A stretch of DNA of 8,384 nucleotides from Firmicutes bacterium UBA2296 (GCA_002345475.1 DDWC01000220.1:18954-27337); one strand, 5' to 3'. Counted from the stretch's first letter, positions 1-6,591 are shown. Made by a program: numbers and translations. Notes: generated by a model from the sequence alone, not told the origin.

Positions 1-165
1 CACGTTTTCTGTTCTGAGGCCCATAGATAGGCCAATTAACACCACCGTCAGGCCAAGGGCGTTCATGACGGTTTGTCGAGAGCGTTCCGGGATACCGCCC
101 TTGATGAAGAAACCCAGCAGTCCCCCCAGCAGTACTGCGACGCTGTTCACTACGGTACCTAGCAA
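1..165 (-). CDS. DUF554 family membrane protein, N-terminal fragment (runs off the left edge)
   Basis: The first 55 codons of a gene continuing beyond position 1. The peptide begins MLGTVVNSVAVLLGGLLGFF, a hydrophobic first segment, then IKGGIPERSRQTVMNALGL and a second hydrophobic stretch (about residues 38-50). The MLGT-VN start followed by a K-GIPER-type loop is typical of DUF554 (YqgA/YdfK-like) integral membrane proteins, whose function is not established. The TTG start at 165-163 is chosen because AGGGGAGG (173-180) lies 7 nt upstream and because it gives the family's usual N-terminus. The start overlaps the end of the upstream desulfurase gene by 7 bp, so translational coupling is likely. 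The family call rests on pattern recall of a short fragment; the remainder and its transmembrane count cannot be seen. Confidence 0.82.
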   Translation of the reverse strand, partial: MLGTVVNSVAVLLGGLLGFFIKGGIPERSRQTVMNALGLTVVLIGLSMGLRTENV

Positions 166-1289
166 CGGGCTACCTCCCCTACTGCCTCGATCAGAGAGGT
201 GATATCTTCGTCCGTTGTGAAAGGGCCCGGACTGACGCGGACAGCACCGGTGTCCAGGGTTCCCAGAGTACGATGGGCCAATGGTGCACAGTGCAAGCCT
301 GATCGGGTGCAGATGCCAAAGGACGCATCCAGGATCGAGGAGACTTCAACAGACGACATATGGGTGATATTGAAAGCCATGACCGGTGCTTCGCTGTGTT
401 TTCCATAGACAATAACCCCTGGCAGATCAGCGAGACTCTCTCGTAGCCTCCTGATATGCTCTTGTTCTCTGGCGTGTATATTTGCCACGCCCTGCTTCAG
501 CAACCAATTGACTGCCACATGCAGACCGGCCAGTCCCGGAGCGTTCAGCGTACCTGCTTCAAGGCGGTCTGGGTAGTCTTCGGGCATGGACAGGGATTCC
601 GAGTGGCTGCCGGTGCCGCCAAACACTGTTGGCCTGATACTTACGTCGGGAGCCACGTAAAGAATGCCGGTGCCCATGGGCCCCAATAGAGACTTGTGAC
701 CTGGGGCGGCCATAAGATCTACGCCAATGTCTCTGACATCGATAGGGACTGCCCCCGCGGTCTGTGCTGCGTCCAGCAGGAATAGAGCTCCCCCTGCGTG
801 GGCGACTTGAGCCAGTTCTTTGGCGGGGAAGACAGCTCCCGTTACATTCGATGCATGCATTACAGCCACCAGCCTGGTGTTCGGGCGCATGGCGTCGGCG
901 AACTTTTGCGGATCCATAGACCCGTCCGCATCACAGGAGACAACTGAAACATCTATTCCTCGGCGCTGCAGTTCCTGCAGAGGGCGCGACACAGCGTTGT
1001 GCTCCCAGGAAGACGTAACACAGTGGTCGCCTGCCTGCAGGAGACCGAAGAGAGCCGTGTTTATTGCCGCTGTTGCATTTTGTGTGAACACCACACGGGA
1101 CGAATCGGCAATATTGAACATAGTCGATAACGCTTCTCGGCAGCGAAATACCGTCCGCCCCGCAACCAGGGACATGGTATGGCCACCACGGCCGGGGTTC
1201 GCGCCGCTTTCCCGCATGAAATCCACCATAGCTTGAGCTACCCCATCAGGTTTAGGCCACGAGGTGGCCGCATTATCCAGGTAAATCAT
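159..1289 (-). CDS. Cysteine desulfurase family protein (class V aminotransferase fold, PLP-dependent)
   Basis: A 376-residue fold-type I PLP enzyme that probably removes sulfur (or selenium) from cysteine to form an enzyme persulfide. Visible hallmarks: YLDNAATS at 3-10; the EHN histidine H97 that stacks on PLP; D173 and Q176 in LLDAAQT; Schiff-base lysine K199 in APGHKSLLG; and C334 in SGLHCAPLAH as the candidate persulfide cysteine, followed by the RVSPG segment at 351-355. Length and motifs fit the SufS/CsdA-like 'cysteine desulfurase family protein' group common in Clostridia, rather than IscS or NifS proper. The ATG has GGAGG (1296-1300) 6 nt upstream, and the gene lies 12 bp after parB. 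It shares the parAB transcription unit and overlaps the DUF554 gene. No SufU, IscU or thiolase partner gene is visible, so the sulfur acceptor is unknown; a role in tRNA thiolation or selenium metabolism would be inference. Confidence 0.88.
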   Translation of the reverse strand: MIYLDNAATSWPKPDGVAQAMVDFMRESGANPGRGGHTMSLVAGRTVFRCREALSTMFNIADSSRVVFTQNATAAINTALFGLLQAGDHCVTSSWEHNAVSRPLQELQRRGIDVSVVSCDADGSMDPQKFADAMRPNTRLVAVMHASNVTGAVFPAKELAQVAHAGGALFLLDAAQTAGAVPIDVRDIGVDLMAAPGHKSLLGPMGTGILYVAPDVSIRPTVFGGTGSHSESLSMPEDYPDRLEAGTLNAPGLAGLHVAVNWLLKQGVANIHAREQEHIRRLRESLADLPGVIVYGKHSEAPVMAFNITHMSSVEVSSILDASFGICTRSGLHCAPLAHRTLGTLDTGAVRVSPGPFTTDEDITSLIEAVGEVARC

Positions 1290-1301
1290 GTGACGCCTCC
1301 G

Positions 1302-2159
1302 TTACTCTCTGATGCCCAGTATGTCCAGCAGCCTCTCCAGTTCATCGTGGCTGTGGTAGTTGATCTCGATTGAGCCTCGTCCGCCCCGCCTCTTGATGCT
1401 CACCCGGGCCTGCAAACGTTCCTCAAGGCGCCTTTGCAGGGAACGCCATTCAGAGTCCAGCGATGCATCTACGGGCTTCTTCTTTGTTTCACGTGAAACA
1501 CCCTCATGCATGGCCTTGGCCAGTGCCTCAGCCTGACGGACAGTGCAATTACCGGACAGGATCTTCTCGAGCAACATGCGACGGCCTCCGGGGGGTGTTG
1601 ACAGGATGGCTCGGGCATGACCCGCCGAAATTGTTTCACGTGAAACATGCGACAGAATGTCCTCAGGCAGACTCAGCAAACGCAAGGAATTAGCCACATA
1701 GGGACGGCTTTTGCCCACACGCTCGGCCAGTTTCTCCTGGGTGTAGCTCAAACGCTCCATCAACTGGCGGAACCCCTCAGCCTCATCCACCGGATTGAGG
1801 TCCTCCCGCTGCAAGTTCTCGATAATGGCTATCTCCATAAGGTCCGTGTCCGCCAAATCGCGCACCACAGCGGGTATCTCCTGCAACCCTGCCAGTTTCG
1901 CAGCGCGGAAACGTCTTTCGCCTACCACTAGCTCGTAATTTCCGCCACGGGGCCGGACTGTGACGGCCTGGATGACCCCGTGATCCCTGATGGAATCCGC
2001 CAACTCCCTCAGACTTGCCTCGTCAAAAACCCGGCGCGGCTGAAAGGGATTAGGCGAAATCCGCTCCAGGGGCAGCTCCCTAATCTCTGCATTGTCCTCA
2101 ACAGGCGACATCTCCGAAATCAGAGCCTGAAGCCCCTTACCAAGACGTGGCTTATTCAC
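1302..2159 (-). CDS. parB: Chromosome partitioning protein ParB / Spo0J (CTP-dependent parS-binding clamp)
   Basis: A 285-residue centromere-binding protein. It nucleates at parS, uses CTP to close into a sliding clamp, stimulates ParA and loads SMC. Domains: N-terminal ParA-activating peptide with LGKGL (6-10); ParB/Srx-like CTP-binding domain with GERR (80-83) and ENLQR (114-118); helix-turn-helix around 137-163; variable linker about 190-235; C-terminal dimerisation domain ending LLDILGIRE. At the positions equivalent to Caulobacter ParB R173 and G201 it has R152 and G180, the ParB-type rather than Noc-type residues. The GTG start is set by an 8-bp overlap with parA and an exceptionally complete ribosome binding site within the parA end. 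The gene contains two perfect parS palindromes, each translated as VSRET (172-176 and 221-225). The identification is secure. Confidence 0.97.
   Translation of the reverse strand: MNKPRLGKGLQALISEMSPVEDNAEIRELPLERISPNPFQPRRVFDEASLRELADSIRDHGVIQAVTVRPRGGNYELVVGERRFRAAKLAGLQEIPAVVRDLADTDLMEIAIIENLQREDLNPVDEAEGFRQLMERLSYTQEKLAERVGKSRPYVANSLRLLSLPEDILSHVSRETISAGHARAILSTPPGGRRMLLEKILSGNCTVRQAEALAKAMHEGVSRETKKKPVDASLDSEWRSLQRRLEERLQARVSIKRRGGRGSIEINYHSHDELERLLDILGIRE
1485..1500. promoter_or_regulatory. parS: parS site 1, perfect 16-bp palindrome inside parB
   Basis: TGTTTCACGTGAAACA is identical to the Bacillota parS consensus and is a perfect inverted repeat. It covers codons 221-225 of parB, reading VSRET within the flexible linker before the dimerisation domain. 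It is expected to nucleate ParB loading here. Confidence 0.95.
1632..1647. promoter_or_regulatory. parS: parS site 2, perfect 16-bp palindrome inside parB
   Basis: A second exact TGTTTCACGTGAAACA, 147 bp from the first (start to start) and in the same codon phase. It encodes VSRET at residues 172-176, just after the helix-turn-helix. A parS inside spo0J is also known in Bacillus subtilis; two perfect copies in one gene is a tighter arrangement. Confidence 0.95.
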
Positions 2160-2928
2160 GGGCGATCACCTCCTTGGCTAATTCCATGTACACTTCCGAC
2201 CCTTTCGAGCGGGGGTCATACTGAGTAATGGCCTGGCCGTGGCTTGGCGCCTCGCTCAGGCGCACGTTGCGCGGGATAACAGTCCGGTATACCTTCTCCT
2301 TAAAGAAGTTGCGCACTTCCTCCACCACTTGATTGGCTAGATTTGTGCGGGAGTCAAACATGGTGAGAAGAGCGCCTTCTATATATAACGGGGGGTTAAG
2401 GTGCTTCTGCACCAGCGCAATGGTGTTCATAAGCTGGCTGAGACCCTCGAGAGCGTAGTATTCACATTGAATGGGAATAAGAACGCCCGTTGCTGCGGTC
2501 AGGGCGTTTAGAGTGAGTAATCCTAGGGAAGGCGGGCAATCTACGAGAATGTAATCGAACTCCCCAGCTACGTCCTCCAGAGCATGTCGTAACTTGACCT
2601 CGCGTTGCATTACCAGTACCAGTTCGATTTCCGCGCCAGCCAGCTTAATCGTGGCCGGAGCTATGCTCAAATTGGGGATATCCGTGGGTAAAATCACTGC
2701 TTCCAGAGGGATCCCGTCAATAAGTACGTTATAAATGCACTTCTTCAGCCGGTATCGGTTAACACCCAGGCCGGAGGTCGTATTTCCCTGCGGGTCAATG
2801 TCCAGCACAAGGACCTTCTTGCCAAGCTCGGCCAGGCACGCGCCGAGATTTACCGTGGTTGTGGTCTTGCCCACGCCGCCTTTTTGGTTGACCACCGCCA
2901 ATATCTTCGTCTTCATCCGAAGATTCAC
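2152..2928 (-). CDS. parA: Chromosome partitioning ATPase ParA / Soj
   Basis: A 258-residue Walker-type ATPase of the short chromosomal Soj class, without an N-terminal DNA-binding extension. ATP-bound dimers bind DNA non-specifically and are released by ParB, which drives origin segregation; in Bacillus Soj also acts on DnaA. Motifs: deviant Walker A KGGVGKTT (16-23) with signature lysine K16 and catalytic-loop lysine K21; Walker A' VLDIDPQGN (41-49); Walker B ILVDCPPS (127-134); and a C-terminal VIPRNVRLSEAPSHG segment (217-231). The GTG at 2928 has GGAG 7 nt upstream. The ATG at 2916 would give MKTKILAVVNQKGG, closer to the usual Soj N-terminus, but its upstream GGTG is weaker, so the start is uncertain by four codons. 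It is first in a unit with parB (8-bp overlap), downstream of a terminator and a likely promoter. Confidence 0.97.
   Translation of the reverse strand: MNLRMKTKILAVVNQKGGVGKTTTTVNLGACLAELGKKVLVLDIDPQGNTTSGLGVNRYRLKKCIYNVLIDGIPLEAVILPTDIPNLSIAPATIKLAGAEIELVLVMQREVKLRHALEDVAGEFDYILVDCPPSLGLLTLNALTAATGVLIPIQCEYYALEGLSQLMNTIALVQKHLNPPLYIEGALLTMFDSRTNLANQVVEEVRNFFKEKVYRTVIPRNVRLSEAPSHGQAITQYDPRSKGSEVYMELAKEVIARE
2164..2175 (-). promoter_or_regulatory. parB ribosome binding site, 12-nt full complement to the 16S rRNA tail
   Basis: The minus strand reads AAGGAGGTGATC, the exact complement of the common 16S rRNA 3' tail GATCACCTCCTT. GGAGG ends 9 nt before the parB GTG. The site lies within the parA codons for AKEVI near its C-terminus and decides the GTG start of parB at 2159. 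Confidence 0.85.
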
Positions 2929-2956
2929 CCCATCGCTCCAATATATTCTCCTCTAT

Positions 2957-2965
2957 ATTATCACA
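2957..2965 (-). promoter_or_regulatory. Probable extended -10 promoter for parA-parB-desulfurase-DUF554
   Basis: The minus strand reads TGTGATAAT: a TGn extension followed by GATAAT, one mismatch from TATAAT. No good -35 hexamer sits 16-18 nt upstream (the nearest, TTATGT, is poor), which is tolerated by extended -10 promoters. Transcription would start near 2950, giving a leader of about 20 nt with the TTGGAG ribosome site. Its position after the noc terminator supports the call. Confidence 0.42.
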
Positions 2966-3070
2966 AGGCCCCGCACCAAACATAAGCTGTTACGCAGTTC
3001 AGTTGATGTCTGCGACCAAGTCGCCCCTCTTTGCGCCCAAAACGCATCATAACTATAGGCAAGCTCCAGA

Positions 3071-3107
3071 GAAAAATCGGCCTGGAAGATAGTCAACCAG
3101 GCCGATT
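3071..3107 (-). terminator. Intrinsic terminator after noc
   Basis: On the minus strand AATCGGCCTGG and CCAGGCCGATT form a perfect 11-bp stem (3097-3107 with 3075-3085) around an 11-nt loop. Reading out of the stem gives a T-rich tail, TTTTTCTCT including the two stem T residues. It begins 16 nt after the noc stop. The other strand has no T tract, so it works in one direction and separates the mnmE-noc unit from parAB. Confidence 0.88.
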
Positions 3108-3122
3108 CCATTATAGAAACCA

Positions 3123-3932
3123 CTATTGCTCTTTCTTGCGGATACGCACCACAAACTCGTAGTAGCTATCATCCTCTTTTTCTATGACCTTCGTATGAAA
3201 GCCGCTCTTCTTCATAACGCCGATGGCATCGCGAATGGTATTGAGGAAAATGCGCACGTCCTTAATGTAAATCTTGCGCACTGGCCTTATAGGCTTTAGC
3301 TCGTGTTGCTGTAGCAGCAGAGCATCCACCAGCTCCTCCGTCTGCCTAACGTTAAGGTCTTCATCCACTACCCGCTCGGCTACTTCCACCTGCAAGTCGG
3401 CATCCTCAATTCTTAGCAGGGTGCGCGCCTGGCGCTCATTAAGCTGCCCCGAGCCCAGCATGTGTCTCACTTCCACTGCAAGCTTGAGCAGGCGACGCTT
3501 GTTGGCAATGGTGGACTGGCTCTTGCCCAGGCGTTGGGCAAGCTCGTCCTGCGTGAGGCTGAACTCATCCAGGAGTCGGCCATAGGCGACAGCTTCTTCG
3601 ATAGGGTTAAGATCTTCTCGCTGTATGTTTTCTATGAGACTAGCCTGGGCTACTTCTCGATCATTGTAGTTCTTAACGAGCACAGGCACCTTCTCCAGGC
3701 CGGCCAGAGCGGCAGCCCTCAGTCTTCGCTCACCGGCTATTAGCTCATACCCATCAGCAGTCTTGCGCACTATCAACGGCTGGATAATACCCATTTCCTT
3801 TATAGACTCGCTCAATTCCCTTATTTTGTCATCTGCAAAATTCTTTCTTGGTTGACTGGGATTCGGCCTGACAGCCGATATATCCAGCAGCGTCACCTGT
3901 TCTGTGCCGCCGCCACCAAACCACCTAACCAC
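3123..3932 (-). CDS. noc: Nucleoid occlusion protein Noc (ParB paralogue)
   Basis: A 269-residue ParB-family CTPase that in Bacillus spreads on DNA from NBS sites, binds membrane and blocks FtsZ assembly over the nucleoid. Visible: short N-terminal MVRWF motif resembling the Noc membrane-targeting segment; GERR (67-70) and ENIQR (101-105) of the CTP domain; helix-turn-helix about 126-150 with QSTIANK; and a C-terminal domain with DVRIFLNTIRDAI and YYEFVVRIRKK, matching Bacillus Noc rather than Spo0J. Q139, K145, K150 and R167 fall at the four positions that distinguish Noc from ParB specificity. The GTG at 3932 is chosen because AGGAGG lies 8 nt upstream and the WF membrane segment follows; the open frame extends upstream to 4121 but only overlaps rsmG with unrelated residues. 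It is last in its unit, just before a terminator. It is slightly shorter than Bacillus Noc because of a reduced N-terminus. Confidence 0.92.
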   Translation of the reverse strand: MVRWFGGGGTEQVTLLDISAVRPNPSQPRKNFADDKIRELSESIKEMGIIQPLIVRKTADGYELIAGERRLRAAALAGLEKVPVLVKNYNDREVAQASLIENIQREDLNPIEEAVAYGRLLDEFSLTQDELAQRLGKSQSTIANKRRLLKLAVEVRHMLGSGQLNERQARTLLRIEDADLQVEVAERVVDEDLNVRQTEELVDALLLQQHELKPIRPVRKIYIKDVRIFLNTIRDAIGVMKKSGFHTKVIEKEDDSYYEFVVRIRKKEQ

Positions 3933-4006
3933 TGCTATTTCCTCCTCCTGTGGACAACGTCTCCTGTCCTTATGTTCGTGACCGGATGACAAGTACCTGC
4001 ACCGAG

Positions 4007-4717
4007 TCACAGGGGCTTTCGAGCAGGAACCCCTTCTCTTCGCGGATACCCCGGCGGGGTATTTCTGATTTTCTCTATAATGATTAGAGAACGCTGTTCG
4101 CCAGCGTAGGGCAACTGCCACTGCCGAACTGAAGCGATTCGGCCGCCCAGCAAGGATATCGCCTCACTGGCCTCCGTGGCCTCGTGCTGACCCGCCGCTC
4201 CCTTCATAGCCAGAAAAGCACCCCCAACACGGACAAAGGGAAGACAGTATTCACTCAGCACATTCAGGCGGGCAACCGCCCTCGAAATAACCATGTCATA
4301 GCTTTCACGCATATGAAGAGCGTGCCCCGTTTGCTCCGCGCGGCCAGAAACGGCCTCCACGCGGTCGCTCAGGCCCATTTCCTTCACGGTATCCCGGAGA
4401 AAGGCCACCTTCTTGCCAACGCTGTCCAGCAAGGTCACCCTGAGCTGGGGGACAGCAACCGCCAAAGGTATACCCGGGAGCCCCGCGCCACTACCAAGGT
4501 CAAGCATCGCCCCCTGGGCAACTATATGAGGCACAACCATCAGGCAGTCCAACAAGTGTTTACGCACCATTTCCCCTTCGTCCTCTATTGCTGTCAAGTT
4601 CATTCTCTGATTCGCGGCCGACAGCAAGTCGATATAAAGCTTGAGGGACTGAAGCTGATCCTCTGAGAGGACCACGCCTTCTTCAGCCAGGGCGTGGCGC
4701 AAGCCTTCATATGTCAT
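4007..4717 (-). CDS. rsmG: 16S rRNA (guanine-N7)-methyltransferase RsmG (GidB)
   Basis: A 236-residue SAM-dependent methyltransferase that makes m7G at G527 (E. coli numbering) of 16S rRNA, a cytoplasmic modification linked to streptomycin sensitivity when lost. Motifs: MNLTAI (39-44); KHLLDCL (53-59, where HLLDSL is commoner); SAM-binding LDLGSGAGLPGIPLA (72-86); LLDSVGKKVAFL (96-107); ISRAVA (144-149); MKG (171-173); and the family's C-terminal PPGYPRREGVPARKPL (221-236). Length is normal for Bacillota. The ATG lies 11 bp after the mnmG stop. Its ribosome site AGGTGG (4725-4730) overlaps the end of mnmG, implying co-transcription and probable coupling. The stop is 74 bp before the noc start. 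Confidence 0.97.
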   Translation of the reverse strand: MTYEGLRHALAEEGVVLSEDQLQSLKLYIDLLSAANQRMNLTAIEDEGEMVRKHLLDCLMVVPHIVAQGAMLDLGSGAGLPGIPLAVAVPQLRVTLLDSVGKKVAFLRDTVKEMGLSDRVEAVSGRAEQTGHALHMRESYDMVISRAVARLNVLSEYCLPFVRVGGAFLAMKGAAGQHEATEASEAISLLGGRIASVRQWQLPYAGEQRSLIIIEKIRNTPPGYPRREGVPARKPL

Positions 4718-4728
4718 AAACTCACCAC

Positions 4729-6591
4729 CTAGCGGGACTCTACGTAAACCATAAGAATGCTTATATCAGCCGGTGATACACCGCTGATACGAGAAGCCTG
4801 ACCAAGAGAAAGCGGCCGCTGCAGCGCAAGTTTCTCCCGCGCCTCATTGGACAGCCCCCGGATGGCGGCGTAGTCAAGGCCCGCTGGTATCATGCGCGTC
4901 TCCAGCCTGGTGAACTTGGCCACTTCTTCTTCCTGCTTGAGGATGTAGCCTGCGTAGCGAACCTGTATCTCTGCTTTTTCCGCGATCTCTCCAGGTACTG
5001 TCCGTAGCTGGGGCAAAATATCCAGCAGAATCTTCCAGGGCACCTCAGGGCGGCGCAGCAGACTGGCCGCGCTCATGGACCTAGTCAGAGCAGAGGTACC
5101 CGCCGCCTCCAGGACAGCGTTTACCTCGGGCGATGCAGGAACAGACAGAGATTCCAGCTCGGCAATAAGGGTCGCAATCTGCCGCTGCTCCTCTCTCAGG
5201 GACATAACGGCGGACTCCTCAACCAGACCCTGGGCAAAAGCCATGGGCGTCAGGCGCTCCCGGGCATTGTCCTGTCGCAGCAGCAACCTGTACTCAGCCC
5301 GGGAAGTCATCAAACGGTACGGCTCGTTGGTACCCTTGGTCACCAGATCATCGATGAGCACACCGATATAGCCGTCGGAGCGCTTCACTATGAAGGGTTC
5401 GCGGCCTAACACAAGGCCCGCTGCGTTGGCACCGGCCACAAGGCCCTGGCCGGCAGCCTCCTCGTATCCCGATGATCCGTTGATCTGACCGGCAGTGAAC
5501 AAACCCTGGCAGGCCTTAGTCTCCAGAGTCAGCTTCAGGCCAGTAGGCACTACATAATCATACTCTATTGCGTACCCAGGGCGCATCATCTCCGCCTGTT
5601 CCAGGCCAATAATGGTCTTTATCATCAGGCGCTGCACGTCTTCAGGCAGGCTTGTGGAAAATCCCTGCACATAATACTCGTCCGTGTCATAACCCTCAGG
5701 CTCGAGAAAAATCTGGTGTCTATCCTTGTCGGCGAACCTTACCACTTTGTCTTCAATAGACGGGCAGTAGCGCGGCCCTGTCCCCTCAATCATGCCCGCA
5801 TAGAGCGGTGAACGATGCAGATTATCACGAATGATCTTATGGGTGGCCGCTGTCGTGTACGTCAACCAGCAAGGTAGCTGAGGCCGCCCTGACACCTTTG
5901 ACAAGTGAGAAAAACGCAGACTTCCCTTGTCTCCCGGTTGCTCTGTCATAACCGAAAAATCTATGCTGCGCCCGTATATGCGGGGAGGAGTGCCTGTTTT
6001 AAAACGCCCCAGTATCAAGCCTGCCTGCCGGAGACTGTCCGACAGGCGCCGGTCTGCCAGCAAGCTATTGGGCCCTGCATCTACCGAGTTATCACCTACT
6101 ATGACTTTCCCTTTCATGTAGGTTCCTGTGGTCACTACCACCGCGCCTGCCGCAAAAAAAGCCCTGTTCTCCGTAACCACGCCCTTTACCCGGCCTTCCT
6201 CAACAACTAGCTCCTGCGCCATGCTCTGGAACAGCAGAATCCCCGGCGTTCTTTCCAGCATCCGCCGCATCTCCTGTTGGTAAGCTCGTTTATCGGCCTG
6301 CGCCCGCAAGGCTCGCACTGCAGGACCCTTGCCCGTGTTGAGCATGCGTATCTGCAGTGATGTCGCATCGATAGCACGGGCCATTAGACCTCCCATGGCG
6401 TCTATCTCAGCCACAACATGGCCTTTGGCCGGCCCCCCTACAGAGGGGTTACAGGGCATTAAGGCAATAGTGTCCAGACTCTGCGTAAGCAAGGCGACGC
6501 TGCAGCCCATTCTGGCCGCAGCATGCGCGGCCTCACAGCCCGCATGACCGCCCCCCACCACAACTACATCGAAATCACCCGCTCTATACAA
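4729..6591 (-). CDS. mnmG: tRNA uridine 5-carboxymethylaminomethyl modification enzyme MnmG (GidA)
   Basis: A 620-residue FAD protein that, with MnmE, installs cmnm5/nm5 groups at wobble U34 of tRNAs reading split-box codons. Motifs: FAD Rossmann VVVGGGHAGCEAA (10-22); MPCNPSVGGPAKGH (45-58) with catalytic C47; GPAVRALRAQADK (89-101); FKTGTPPR (197-204); IEGTGPRYCPSIEDKV (268-283) with the second conserved cysteine C276; QIFLEPEG (293-300); and GQINGSSGYEEAAGQG (368-383). The C-terminal helical domain that contacts MnmE and tRNA is complete. Length is normal. The first available start is TTG at 6591, giving MYRAGDFDVV, which aligns with the family N-terminus. It follows the mnmE stop by 9 nt in the same frame, with GGTGAT between as a poor ribosome site, so translation probably depends on coupling to mnmE. 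Confidence 0.97.
   Translation of the reverse strand: MYRAGDFDVVVVGGGHAGCEAAHAAARMGCSVALLTQSLDTIALMPCNPSVGGPAKGHVVAEIDAMGGLMARAIDATSLQIRMLNTGKGPAVRALRAQADKRAYQQEMRRMLERTPGILLFQSMAQELVVEEGRVKGVVTENRAFFAAGAVVVTTGTYMKGKVIVGDNSVDAGPNSLLADRRLSDSLRQAGLILGRFKTGTPPRIYGRSIDFSVMTEQPGDKGSLRFSHLSKVSGRPQLPCWLTYTTAATHKIIRDNLHRSPLYAGMIEGTGPRYCPSIEDKVVRFADKDRHQIFLEPEGYDTDEYYVQGFSTSLPEDVQRLMIKTIIGLEQAEMMRPGYAIEYDYVVPTGLKLTLETKACQGLFTAGQINGSSGYEEAAGQGLVAGANAAGLVLGREPFIVKRSDGYIGVLIDDLVTKGTNEPYRLMTSRAEYRLLLRQDNARERLTPMAFAQGLVEESAVMSLREEQRQIATLIAELESLSVPASPEVNAVLEAAGTSALTRSMSAASLLRRPEVPWKILLDILPQLRTVPGEIAEKAEIQVRYAGYILKQEEEVAKFTRLETRMIPAGLDYAAIRGLSNEAREKLALQRPLSLGQASRISGVSPADISILMVYVESR

Noticed and set aside
820..1236. 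138-codon plus-strand open frame opposite the desulfurase gene
   Set aside because: No recognisable domain, and it lies wholly antisense to a conserved enzyme gene.
2795..2941. TTG-started 48-codon frame overlapping the parA start, with an acidic N-terminus
   Set aside because: It has a good ribosome site but is mostly out-of-frame parA sequence, and the probable transcription start would remove that site. Mentioned as a leader-peptide possibility only.
3933..4121. Upstream in-frame extension of noc, adding 63 residues
   Set aside because: It overlaps the end of rsmG, has no family similarity, and the GTG at 3932 has a strong ribosome site directly before the expected N-terminus.
4184..4666. 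160-codon plus-strand open frame opposite rsmG
   Set aside because: No family features and fully antisense to rsmG; judged a shadow.
5294..5307. CCCGGG-centred sequence in mnmG as a Noc binding site
   Set aside because: Matches only about 9 of 14 NBS positions and is asymmetric outside the core.
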